From the NCBI GenBank assembly GCA_023419055.1, contig JAEZYO010000463.1, positions 1-6,868 on the forward strand: a stretch of 6,868 nt of DNA. Reading direction: 5' to 3'. Source of the stretch: Pseudomonadota bacterium (GTDB lineage: Bacteria; Myxococcota; Polyangia; Polyangiales; Polyangiaceae). Below, in pieces: positions 1 to 6,462 of the stretch; the stretch's first letter is position 1, and each line of letters starts with the position of its first letter. Under the pieces are notes generated by a model. That model was given only the letters and a program-made list of their open reading frames with translations. It was not told where the DNA came from and did no database searches. The position numbers and the translations under genes were made by a program.

Positions 1-52
1 CGAGCATGGCGCGCACCTCGTGCTCGATCACTGACTGCTGGTCGTGCCGCAT
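1..52 (-). CDS. Partial CDS, N-terminus only, unrecognised
   Basis: This is the start of a further gene that runs off the left edge. The visible frame has 17 codons and reads MRHDQQSVIEHEVRAML. The start is well supported: an ATG at 52-50 is preceded by GAGGAG at 59-64 with a six-base spacer. That ribosome binding site overlaps the stop codon of the prenyltransferase-like gene just upstream, so the two genes are probably translationally coupled. The visible residues suggest a charged amphipathic helix with no signal peptide. Seventeen residues are too few to assign a family. Confidence 0.7.
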   Translation of the reverse strand, partial: MRHDQQSVIEHEVRAML

Positions 53-58
53 GACTAG

Positions 59-65
59 CTCCTCA
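59..65 (-). promoter_or_regulatory. Shine-Dalgarno overlapping the stop of the upstream gene
   Basis: On the minus strand the sequence is TGAGGAG followed by CTAGTC and then ATG. The first three bases are the stop codon of the 355-residue gene. GAGGAG (59-64) is the ribosome binding site of the gene leaving the left edge. Sharing stop and ribosome binding site bases is typical of coupled translation. Confidence 0.75.
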
Positions 66-1130
66 GGGGTAGGCGTACGGGTCGGACGCACGAACGGGGA
101 TCATCCTCGGCTGCTCGCGCACGCGCGAGGACGTCTGCTCGTAGCCCGAGGGCCGGAAGTAGAGCGTCAGGCGCGCGCCCGTCGACGGGGTCACGCGGGC
201 CGACAGCACGGTCATGTCGCCAGCCGAGCGCTTGCCCTCCGGCGTCATCGCCGACAACCACTGCTGCAGCGAGCGCTGCGCCTCGGGGCGCTGCGACATG
301 TGAAGCTGGATGAGCGAGTGCATCTCGCGCGGCGGATCGGGGATCTGCGGGAGGAGGATCTCGAACTTCATCTCGATGCCCTTCCCCGTGTCGCGCAGCG
401 CGATCACCACCGACCCCGCGGGCAGCACGAAGCGGCCGCCGAGGATCAGCCCTACCGCGGTGAGCAGGCTCGGGAGCTGGTGCCCGACGCCGAGCTGGTT
501 CATGAGCGGCTCGAGGTCGAGCAGCCGCAGATCGCCGGCGTGGTAGAAGTAGACCCGCTGGTTACCCTGCGAGCGGTTGCACGAGATCGAGGTGAAGATG
601 GGCACCAGACGCGGCAGGCAGCTCTGAGCCACGCGGCAGACGTGACGCAGGGTCGGCGGCAGGTCATCGAGCCCGCCCGGCCCGAGCTCGTAGTAGACCT
701 TGGTCTCGCCGACCCCGCCGGCGTCGAACTGGGCGCCGAACCAGGCGCCGAATTTGGCGCCGCCGTGCAGACGGCTGCCCCGGAACGCCTCGCTGCGCTC
801 GTCGAACCAGCGCAGCGCCGCGTCACCGTACTGGCCGGAGACCAGGCGGCGCGCCTCGCGGCTGACCTCGTGCACGCGCGTATGCGGCGTGACGAGCGGA
901 CCGAGCGGCTCCATGTCGATGCGCAGCGCGTCGCGCGAGGTCTCGGAGAACGAGGTCTCGAGCGGCAGGTGCCCGGGCAGGAGCGAGTTGTTGCCGTAGC
1001 GCGGGTCACCGATGGGGAGGTCGAACGTGCGATCGAGGAGCCCACCGATGTGCTGCACGGGATCCTGGGTCCCGAGGCGTTGTGCGGCGATGCGCAGGCG
1101 TTGCTTGGCGACTTCAGCGGCGCGGATCAT
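63..1130 (-). CDS. ABBA/DMATS-type aromatic prenyltransferase-like protein
   Basis: The protein has 355 residues and begins at ATG 1130-1128, behind the purine-rich run AAGGGGG. It has the layout of the ABBA (PT-barrel) aromatic prenyltransferases of the DMATS/CymD type, which transfer a prenyl group from a prenyl diphosphate to an aromatic ring. Seen in the sequence: a Leu-Glu-Thr-Ser-Phe motif with Glu58, where the family has its catalytic Glu; a strand LRIDMEPLGP (69-78) like the family's Arg-x-x-x-Glu-Pro; KVYY at 144-147 like the Lys-x-Tyr motif; RVYFYH at 192-197; a hairpin around 240-260 with MKFE (254-257) where the family has Lys-x-Tyr; and a final strand TLYFRP (322-327). Length is typical of bacterial members. 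There is no signal peptide. The third hairpin appears to have Glu257 where Tyr is usual, and its partner Arg is not evident, so it may be divergent or inactive. The assignment rests on motif memory, not a search. No substrate or precursor-peptide gene is visible. Confidence 0.5.
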   Translation of the reverse strand: MIRAAEVAKQRLRIAAQRLGTQDPVQHIGGLLDRTFDLPIGDPRYGNNSLLPGHLPLETSFSETSRDALRIDMEPLGPLVTPHTRVHEVSREARRLVSGQYGDAALRWFDERSEAFRGSRLHGGAKFGAWFGAQFDAGGVGETKVYYELGPGGLDDLPPTLRHVCRVAQSCLPRLVPIFTSISCNRSQGNQRVYFYHAGDLRLLDLEPLMNQLGVGHQLPSLLTAVGLILGGRFVLPAGSVVIALRDTGKGIEMKFEILLPQIPDPPREMHSLIQLHMSQRPEAQRSLQQWLSAMTPEGKRSAGDMTVLSARVTPSTGARLTLYFRPSGYEQTSSRVREQPRMIPVRASDPYAYP

Positions 1131-1134
1131 GGGT

Positions 1135-1141
1135 CCCCCTT
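1135..1141 (-). promoter_or_regulatory. Purine-rich ribosome binding site of the prenyltransferase-like gene
   Basis: AAGGGGG lies four bases before ATG 1130-1128 and shares one base with the TGA stop (1143-1141) of the upstream 564-residue gene. It is a weaker match to AGGAGG than the other sites in the operon. Output of this gene may therefore depend more on coupling to the gene before it. Confidence 0.5.
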
Positions 1142-2835
1142 CACGCTTGCCCCGTAGTGGGAAGGTTCACGCGGGCGAGGGCGTCGCGAATGGCGTCGCT
1201 GCTGGCGCCGTTCGGCAACGAGAAGCTCGGGATGGTCGGCTGCGCGGTGAGCGCGACCGGCTCGGAGAACTTCTCGGTCTGCTGATCGGGCGTGCCCGTG
1301 ACCGACAGCCAGCGCTCGACGTTGGAGCGAAGGACATCGTCGACGTTGAGGTTCCTGAACGAGCCGACCAGCGCCGGCCCGGAGGTGGCGAGCCACTGGA
1401 TGATCGCCGCGCCCGCTTGCGCCATGGTGCGGTGGCGGACGCCGTTGGGCGCGCCGCCCAGGTACATGTTGCTGACCCGCTCGCACAGCTGCCACACGTC
1501 GCGCACGCCGTACGACGACAGGACGTCCGGGTGCGAGAGCGTGTCCTTCACGCTCTTGATCAGCCCCTGCAGCTCGATGGCGGCGAAGTGGGCGAGGCCG
1601 TAGCCGTGGTACGAGAGGTTGACCGCGAGATCGCGCGCCGTCTTGAAGATCTGCTCCTGCGACACGCGCTTCATCTCGGTCGAGTCGAGCTCGCGCCCGT
1701 AGATGCTCACCGCCGACAGGAAGCGGAACCACAGGTCGTTGAACTCGCGGTTCGGCATCTCCTCGTCGACCGAGCCCTGCGCGACGCCGAACGAGCGGGC
1801 GTAGAGGCCGCGGCGGTCGAACTCGTTGATGCGGAGCGGCGCCTCGCGGTGGTAGCGGTAGAGCGGATCGCCCGCGCTGGAGCGCTTGATCGGCAGCGCG
1901 CCGGTCATGAACTGCTCGACGACCTTGTCCATCACCGCGAACAGCTTCATCTCCTCGAGCATGGCGGAGAAGTAGATCGCCGAGAGCGCCCTGACGTTGT
2001 CGACGAGGATGTCCGCCTCGGTGCCTGCCTCGAGGTCGGGAAGATCGATGTCGATCGTCGAGGCGCGGCCCTCGAGGGCGCCCGACAGCGAGACCGATAG
2101 CGCGCGCGCGAACCGAGAGTTGAACTGCGCGTCCTTCGGATCCACCCTCTCGGCCACGAGCGCGCGCCCGATCTCGGCGATCTGGCGCGCGTAGAACTTG
2201 TACTCGGTGCCGGCCACCTTCGAGCTGCTCCGCAGGCTCTCGTAGACCTTCTGGAACAGCTGCGGGTACGTGTTGTACTCGCCGAGCGCGCGGGTGAGCG
2301 CGGTCTTGAACGCAGCCGCCACGTAGATCGGAGGGCTCACGTCCTCCCGCTTCTCGTCTCCGGAAGCGGGGCTCAGCATCTCCCGCGACTTACCGCACAA
2401 CGCGTCGAGCTGTGAGTCGGCGATGAGCAGGCCGCAGACGGTGAGGAAGCGAGCCTTGTTCGTGTCGACGATGTTGGGCGCGTCCACCTCCACCGTCGCC
2501 GGGAGTGGCGCTGGAGGCGGGGCAGCAGCGGCCGCCGCCGTGGGGGCCGCCGCGGCGGGGACGTCCTTCTTGATGCTGTCGAGCAGGAAGAGCCCGGGCC
2601 GTCCCTTGGGGTTGAACGGGTCACCGGGATCCGCGTTCGTCACCGGGAGATCGAAGTTGGCGAAGTCCTTGAGGAACCAGCGCACCGCGACGAGGAAGTA
2701 GAACTTGGTCTCGTTCTCGCGCTTGGCGGTCTCGTGATCGCGTAGCTTCTGGTGGAAGTACGCGTCGCCGTCGAGCGGTGGTGCAGGGATCTCCTTGTAG
2801 TTCGTTACGTCGAGAATGATTTCGCAGCTCGCCAT
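1141..2835 (-). CDS. Unrecognised 564-residue, mainly helical protein
   Basis: I do not recognise a named family. The start is ATG 2835-2833, behind TAGGAG. There is no signal peptide or convincing membrane segment, so it is probably cytosolic. It divides into an N-terminal block (1-90) with an aromatic helix near FYFLVAVRWFLKDF (45-58); an Ala/Pro-rich low-complexity linker (about 92-113); and a large block (115-515) predicted to be mostly alpha-helical, with several Tyr/Phe/Trp-rich segments (for example 363-380 and 405-420) and a conserved-looking stretch DVWQLCERVSNMYLGG (446-461). A Ser/Pro/Thr-rich tail (515-564) looks flexible. No nucleotide-binding loop, protease or nuclease motif is evident. 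It lies between the subtilase and the prenyltransferase-like gene with 9-10 base gaps, so it is likely made with them as a scaffold, partner or substrate protein. The function is unknown. Confidence 0.9.
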   Translation of the reverse strand: MASCEIILDVTNYKEIPAPPLDGDAYFHQKLRDHETAKRENETKFYFLVAVRWFLKDFANFDLPVTNADPGDPFNPKGRPGLFLLDSIKKDVPAAAAPTAAAAAAPPPAPLPATVEVDAPNIVDTNKARFLTVCGLLIADSQLDALCGKSREMLSPASGDEKREDVSPPIYVAAAFKTALTRALGEYNTYPQLFQKVYESLRSSSKVAGTEYKFYARQIAEIGRALVAERVDPKDAQFNSRFARALSVSLSGALEGRASTIDIDLPDLEAGTEADILVDNVRALSAIYFSAMLEEMKLFAVMDKVVEQFMTGALPIKRSSAGDPLYRYHREAPLRINEFDRRGLYARSFGVAQGSVDEEMPNREFNDLWFRFLSAVSIYGRELDSTEMKRVSQEQIFKTARDLAVNLSYHGYGLAHFAAIELQGLIKSVKDTLSHPDVLSSYGVRDVWQLCERVSNMYLGGAPNGVRHRTMAQAGAAIIQWLATSGPALVGSFRNLNVDDVLRSNVERWLSVTGTPDQQTEKFSEPVALTAQPTIPSFSLPNGASSDAIRDALARVNLPTTGQA

Positions 2836-2841
2836 GGGTTT

Positions 2842-2847
2842 CTCCTA
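2842..2847 (-). promoter_or_regulatory. Shine-Dalgarno formed partly by the subtilase stop codon
   Basis: The sequence TAGGAG includes the subtilase TAG stop (2847-2845) and sits six bases before ATG 2835-2833 (spacer AAACCC). It fixes the start of the 564-residue protein and ties its translation to that of the protease. Confidence 0.75.
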
Positions 2848-4326
2848 GATGGGTTGGGGACGGTCGGCTCCGCGACCGAGGTCGGACGTTTCTCCAACCT
2901 CATCGTCGAACACGTGAGACCAGCTCTCGGCGGCTCGGAGCGCCGCCGGGATATCGAGGACACCGACGCCGCACCCTTCGGTATCGGCACCGGAAGCGAA
3001 CGGAGTCGCGCTCCGCATCAGGATGTCGCGCATCGCGAAGGGCGACAGCGGCGCGAGCCGGCGCGCCGAGTGCGCCAGCAGGAGGGCCGCCGCGCCGGTC
3101 ACGAACGGCGCGGCGAACGACGTGCCGTTCTGCGCCACCTGCCCGTCGAGCCCGGCGGTGCGGATCTCCATGCCGGGCGCGGACAGCGCGACGTGGTCGC
3201 CGCGCGTGGTGAACCGGGCAGGCTTCCCGTCGACACCGATCGCGCCGACCGCGATCACGCCGGGCAGGCACGCCGGCAGGTAGCGCAGCCTGTCGCCGCT
3301 ATTGCCGGAAGCCGCGACGAGGACGCAGCCCTTGGCGAGCGCGTACTCGATGACCTCGACGTGCGGCATCGGGTCGCCGTCGCGCAAGGCGCTCTCCGGC
3401 GTGCCGAACGAGAGGTTGAGGACGCGCGCGCCCAGGTCGACCGCTAGCTTTACCGCGAGATCGATGTCGGTGAGCGTGCCGAGCGCGGTCGGCCCGATGC
3501 GATCGACGATCTTGGCGGCGGCGAGCGCGCGCATCGGCAAGACCGGCGAGAGCCCGGCGACGCCGGGGCGCAAGCTGATGCCGCGCGCGGCGATGATGCC
3601 GGCGCAGCCCGTCCCGTGGCCCTGCTCGTCGATCGGCGAGCGATCGCGGCGCTTGTGATCGCCGATGAGCTTGATGCCGCGCGACACGTCCTCCTCGGGC
3701 AGATCGACCAGATCGGCGCCGGCGCGACAGCGGCCGAGCAGCTCGACGTGATCGAGCGAGACGCCGCTGTCGATGATCGCCACGATGACCGTCGGGTCGC
3801 CCGGCTCGCGCTCGAGCGCGGCCCGCACGTGGCAGAGCTCGTGGCCCCAGTCGGCGAGCGCGGGCTCCGACATCGCCGTGGCCGCCGCGCCGTAGTCGAA
3901 CGGGCAGTCCGACAGGTAGACCGGCGACACGCTCTCGACCGCGTCGAGATCGGCCAGCGCGCTGACCAGCTCGACCACCGAGGTGTCGGGATCGACGTCG
4001 ACGCGAAAGGTGCGGGACAGGCCGAGCTCGGTCTCGAGCGCGCTGTAGCCCACGTGGCGCCGGCCGGGGTTGTTCACGTTGCTTTCGGCGTGGAAGGTGC
4101 GGGTCACGCGCGTCGCGTGGCTGCGCCGGGCCAGCACCTGGTCGATGCGATCGACGTCGAGGCGCATCGCCGCCGTCTGCGCGCCCACGCTGACGTCGCC
4201 GGTGTGCGGGATGTGCTCGCGCTCCTCGCGCAGCCGCACCACCACGCGCCCGCGGCAGGCGCGGCGGGTCTCCTCGGGGCGCCACGGCAGGCGCGGCGCG
4301 ACCTGAATCTCCTGCGTCGCCGTCAC
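2845..4326 (-). CDS. Subtilisin-family (S8) serine protease, no signal peptide
   Basis: This is a serine endopeptidase of the subtilase family, 493 residues long. The catalytic triad is complete: Asp186 in AIIDSGV, His237 in GHGTG, and Ser403 in NGTSFAAP. The oxyanion-hole Asn342 is in AASGNSG. The catalytic domain spans about 175-465. Residues 1-170 look like a propeptide: the part around 100-137 (LSRTFRVDVDP, then DAVESVSPVYL) has the beta-alpha-beta pattern of an inhibitor I9-type prodomain, suggesting autoprocessing. The N-terminus has no hydrophobic signal sequence, so the enzyme is probably cytosolic or leaves by a non-Sec route. It has eight cysteines. The GTG start at 4326 overlaps the upstream stop as GTGA and is preceded by AAGGAGG, seven bases away. 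It is encoded between adaptor-like proteins and a large unknown protein, which suggests regulated processing of operon partners. The family call is secure. The substrate is unknown. Confidence 0.96.
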   Translation of the reverse strand: MTATQEIQVAPRLPWRPEETRRACRGRVVVRLREEREHIPHTGDVSVGAQTAAMRLDVDRIDQVLARRSHATRVTRTFHAESNVNNPGRRHVGYSALETELGLSRTFRVDVDPDTSVVELVSALADLDAVESVSPVYLSDCPFDYGAAATAMSEPALADWGHELCHVRAALEREPGDPTVIVAIIDSGVSLDHVELLGRCRAGADLVDLPEEDVSRGIKLIGDHKRRDRSPIDEQGHGTGCAGIIAARGISLRPGVAGLSPVLPMRALAAAKIVDRIGPTALGTLTDIDLAVKLAVDLGARVLNLSFGTPESALRDGDPMPHVEVIEYALAKGCVLVAASGNSGDRLRYLPACLPGVIAVGAIGVDGKPARFTTRGDHVALSAPGMEIRTAGLDGQVAQNGTSFAAPFVTGAAALLLAHSARRLAPLSPFAMRDILMRSATPFASGADTEGCGVGVLDIPAALRAAESWSHVFDDEVGETSDLGRGADRPQPI

Positions 4327-5093
4327 GGCGCCGCCTCCTTGCCGCCGGCGCCGTTGCCACCGGGCATGCGGAAGAAGCTCGTGGCGCGCTCTCCCGCCGT
4401 CATCACCTCGATCTGCCCCGAGGTGTGGTGCTCCATCGGCCGCACCAGGAGGACGTTGGGCTTGGCGTCGACGATCTCGACGGGCTCGCCGGCGAGCCGC
4501 ACCTCGGTGTTGATCCCGTCGGTGAGGTTGGCGCCCTGGATGCGCAGCAAGGTCTCGTCACCCTTCTTGACGAGCTCGTGGCTCTGCACGGTCGGGCGCG
4601 ACGACGCGCGCAGCATCGCCTCGAGCTTGCCGACCGGAATGTTGACGGCGTCCCCCACCGAGTCGAGGCGCTCCCGCGGCGCGAGCCTCTTGAGCTGACC
4701 GACGTTGCGTACGCCCAGGCGCCGCAGCCGCATCCGCTCCTCGTCGGACAGTTCGGCCCCGCCGATCTGATCGATCGGGCGGGCGTCGGCCTCGTCGAGC
4801 GCCGAGTAGGTGTTCTCCTCGATCATCGGCCGCGTGATCGTGGTGAAGTCGAGGTTGACCGTGCTCGCGCCGGCCTCGTTCGGTCCGGCAGAGCGCCACA
4901 GCACCTGACCCTGCTGGTCGATCTCGACGAAGACCTGGAGCGCTATTTTGAACTCCTTGAGCGCCCAGGTGAGCGGCCTGCCCGTTCGCGCTTTGATGGC
5001 GAGGGCATCTTGCGCGCGGTCGAGCTGCTCGCCGATCGCGGCGAGGAAGTCGTCGACCGGGATGGCGCGCGCGCTGCCGCCCTTGGGCGTCAT
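4323..5093 (-). CDS. Three-module adaptor-like protein (helix/strand domain, HhH-like, IPT/TIG-like)
   Basis: The product is a 256-residue protein with no signal peptide. The frame is open further upstream, but I chose ATG 5093-5091 because it overlaps the preceding stop as ATGA and has GGAG six bases upstream. Three segments are visible. Residues 11-95 form a long helix (VDDFLAAIGEQLDRAQDAL) followed by beta strands such as FKIALQVFVEID and a conserved-looking TTITRPMIEENT; this resembles the helix-then-strand layout of trypsin-co-occurring (Trypco-type) domains. Residues 114-162 resemble a helix-hairpin-helix element (RRLGVRNVGQLKRL, then IPVGKLEAML). Residues 180-240 resemble an IPT/TIG immunoglobulin-like fold (LLRIQGANL, then IEVMTAGERATSF). 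I recall unnamed bacterial proteins with the GVRNVGQL pattern but cannot give a family accession. The gene directly precedes and overlaps the subtilase, so it may be an adaptor, regulator or substrate of the protease. The Gly-rich tail may be flexible. Confidence 0.88.
   Translation of the reverse strand: MTPKGGSARAIPVDDFLAAIGEQLDRAQDALAIKARTGRPLTWALKEFKIALQVFVEIDQQGQVLWRSAGPNEAGASTVNLDFTTITRPMIEENTYSALDEADARPIDQIGGAELSDEERMRLRRLGVRNVGQLKRLAPRERLDSVGDAVNIPVGKLEAMLRASSRPTVQSHELVKKGDETLLRIQGANLTDGINTEVRLAGEPVEIVDAKPNVLLVRPMEHHTSGQIEVMTAGERATSFFRMPGGNGAGGKEAAP
4334..4340 (-). promoter_or_regulatory. Strong Shine-Dalgarno supporting the GTG start of the subtilase
   Basis: AAGGAGG lies seven bases before the GTG at 4326-4324, inside the 3' end of the preceding gene. 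It encodes Lys-Glu of that protein's tail. It supports the non-ATG start, which overlaps the upstream TGA. Confidence 0.8.
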
Positions 5094-5329
5094 TCCGCGC
5101 TCCGGGTGGTGAAGGCGACCGTGAGCAGGTGGTGCGGCAGATCGAAGCCGGTGGCGTAGCGACCGCGCGGCGCGCTCGCCTCGAGCCCGCGGCTCGCGCC
5201 GAAGCGAACCTCGACCGGCAGGGTCATCGCGACCTCTTCGATCTCGACGCGTACGCCGTCGCCCGCGCCGCCGCTGTCCTGGGGCACGGTGTCGAGCAGC
5301 GCCACGACCAGCTCGTCGAGCGCGATCAT
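5090..5329 (-). CDS. Unrecognised 79-residue small protein
   Basis: The frame is open for 28 more codons upstream, but the start is ATG 5329-5327. It overlaps the upstream stop as ATGA and has AAGGAGG just ahead, while the extra upstream residues are Arg/Ala-rich shadow sequence. The protein begins with a short amphipathic helix (LDELVVALLDTV, 4-15) and a polar Gly-rich turn. A strongly beta-like stretch follows (VRVEIEEVAMTLPVEVRFG, 26-44), then a Gly/Arg-rich loop and a last strand (HHLLTVAFTT, 66-75). The Leu-Pro-x-Glu-Val element after a short helix resembles in outline the N-terminal module of the 256-residue neighbour and the Trypco-type domains found beside proteases. That likeness is architectural only. 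It has no signal peptide, cysteines or known catalytic motif. It is likely a small structural or binding subunit made in step with its neighbours. Confidence 0.82.
   Translation of the reverse strand: MIALDELVVALLDTVPQDSGGAGDGVRVEIEEVAMTLPVEVRFGASRGLEASAPRGRYATGFDLPHHLLTVAFTTRSAE
5100..5103 (-). promoter_or_regulatory. Ribosome binding site that decides the start of the 256-residue gene
   Basis: GGAG lies six bases before ATG 5093-5091. With the ATGA overlap, it picks this start over the open frame that continues upstream through the 79-residue gene. Confidence 0.6.
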
Positions 5330-6462
5330 GCGCCTCCTTCCCGAGGCGGCGGTGGCGCTCCCGGCGGGCCCGCTGGCGCGGCGGCGGGCGCGTTCGCGAC
5401 GTCGCCCTTCCACTTCGCGTGGCGGTTGAGGAGCTGGATGGCCTGCGAGTCCGCGAAGCGCTCGAGCGGGAACGTCTCGGTGCGGAATGCGACGCGCACC
5501 TCACCCGTCAGGTTGGCCTTGAGCGACGCCTCGGCCTGCGTGTTGGCCTTGACGGTCGTCACCATGAGCGACGCGGCGGGCGCGGTGCTCCGCGCGGCAA
5601 TCCCCTGCCCCAGCTGCGTCGTCGCGAGCTCGGCGTCGGTCTTCTCGCGCACGTTGGCGTGGAACTGGAGCTTGGCCCGGATGTCACCGTCGGAAACGAC
5701 GATCCGGTTAATGCCCATCAGGACCATCGACGCGAGCGTCGACATGCGCTGCTCGGCGAGCTGCGTGCGCCCCGCGTCGAGGAGCGGCCCGGCGACGAGC
5801 TCGGGGGTGAGCTCCTCGCCCTCTAGCCCGTAGTCGGCGAGCCAGCTCGGACTCGTCCCCTCGGCGTCGTCGGCGACGGCGAGGGATGTCTCGGCGCCGC
5901 TGCCCGGCGGCGGCGCCACGTGGCGCAGCTCGCGGTGCCTCGACAGATGGGCGCGCACCTGGTCGTTCGAAACGTTGTCGCGCGCGAAGTCGTCGACCGA
6001 GCGGGACAGGTTGCCGACCAGGTCGGCATACTCGCGCAGCTGCTGCGCGGTGGCGTCGACGATCGCCTGGAAGGTGCCCTGGATGAGGCTCGCGACGAAG
6101 CCGGGAAAGTTGACCGCGTCGACGGCGTCGCCAGTGGCGGCGAACTGCTCGAACGCCGTCTTGCGCGCGGGGGCGGCTGGCTGCGGCGCCGCCGGTGCAG
6201 CCCCGGGACGGCTCGCAGCGGACGGCGACGGGCCGGGACCGCCGAGGTCTCGCTGCAGATCGGCGGGCGTCGCGTGCGCGATCGCATAAGGGTCGCCGTA
6301 GCGCGGGCCAACGGAGCGCAGCGTCGCGCCCCCGAGCGCGCGCTCGATGCGATCCAGATCGGCGCCCACGCGATCGCGCTCGGGGCCGGTCAGCCCGCGG
6401 AACGCGGCGCTGTCCCGCAGCCTGCGCGTCGCGCCCAGCGCGAGCTGGGTCTTCTCGTTCAT
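5326..6462 (-). CDS. Unrecognised 378-residue two-core protein with Pro/Ala linkers
   Basis: The start is ATG 6462-6460, overlapping the upstream stop as ATGA, with GAGGAG four bases upstream. It has no signal peptide. The layout is: a charged helical N-terminus (1-72); a Pro/Ala/Ser-rich linker (73-100); a first compact core (about 115-180) with a hydrophobic helix NFPGFVASLIQGTFQAIVDA and helices around LREYADLVGNLSRSVDDFARDN; an acidic linker (185-225); a second core (about 228-350) with STLASMVLMGINRIVV, a short turn, IRAKLQFHANV, and a strand pair EVRVAFRTETFPLERF; and a Pro/Ala-rich tail (355-378). I recall anonymous bacterial proteins with the same 'MVLMG-N-I-V ... TETFPLERF' signature but know no function for them. 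No enzyme motif is visible. The strong linkers and the paired cores suggest a structural or scaffold protein. It is the longest of the proteins encoded before the protease in this operon. Confidence 0.9.
   Translation of the reverse strand: MNEKTQLALGATRRLRDSAAFRGLTGPERDRVGADLDRIERALGGATLRSVGPRYGDPYAIAHATPADLQRDLGGPGPSPSAASRPGAAPAAPQPAAPARKTAFEQFAATGDAVDAVNFPGFVASLIQGTFQAIVDATAQQLREYADLVGNLSRSVDDFARDNVSNDQVRAHLSRHRELRHVAPPPGSGAETSLAVADDAEGTSPSWLADYGLEGEELTPELVAGPLLDAGRTQLAEQRMSTLASMVLMGINRIVVSDGDIRAKLQFHANVREKTDAELATTQLGQGIAARSTAPAASLMVTTVKANTQAEASLKANLTGEVRVAFRTETFPLERFADSQAIQLLNRHAKWKGDVANAPAAAPAGPPGAPPPPREGGA
5333..5339 (-). promoter_or_regulatory. Shine-Dalgarno that decides the start of the 79-residue gene
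   Basis: A perfect AAGGAGG lies three bases before ATG 5329-5327, within the end of the 378-residue gene. The spacing is short but the match is strong, and it rules out the longer in-frame start at 5413. Confidence 0.75.

Noticed and set aside
6..1157. A 383-codon plus-strand open frame covering the prenyltransferase-like gene
   Set aside because: It is antisense to a better-supported gene, is dominated by Arg/Ala/Gly/Glu typical of GC-rich shadow frames, lacks a domain pattern, and would cross the junction of two coupled genes.
1012..2100. A 362-codon plus-strand open frame antisense to the 564-residue gene
   Set aside because: Its composition is extremely rich in Arg, Ala, Val, Asp and His without domain-like patterns. 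The minus-strand gene has a good ribosome binding site and coupled junctions.
2512..2562. A GC-rich GCN-type repeat tract, possibly a microsatellite or regulatory repeat
   Set aside because: It simply encodes the Ala/Pro linker of the 564-residue protein with mixed codons and no regular unit longer than a codon.
3299..4360. A 353-codon minus-strand frame overlapping the subtilase
   Set aside because: It is an out-of-frame, Arg/Ala-saturated translation of the same DNA and has no plausible start signal.
2752..4698. Plus-strand open frames (2752-3447 and 3616-4698) antisense to the subtilase region
   Set aside because: The minus strand here encodes an unmistakable subtilase with all catalytic motifs. 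These are mirror-image frames caused by high GC at third positions.
5330..5413. An upstream extension of the 79-residue protein to a start at 5413
   Set aside because: The extra 28 residues are an Arg/Ala-rich shadow of the previous gene's Pro-rich tail. A perfect AAGGAGG sits just before the ATG at 5329.
5094..5504. An upstream extension of the 256-residue protein to a start at 5504
   Set aside because: The added residues are low-complexity Arg/Ser/Ala and would overlap the whole 79-residue gene. The ATGA overlap and GGAG site favour 5093.
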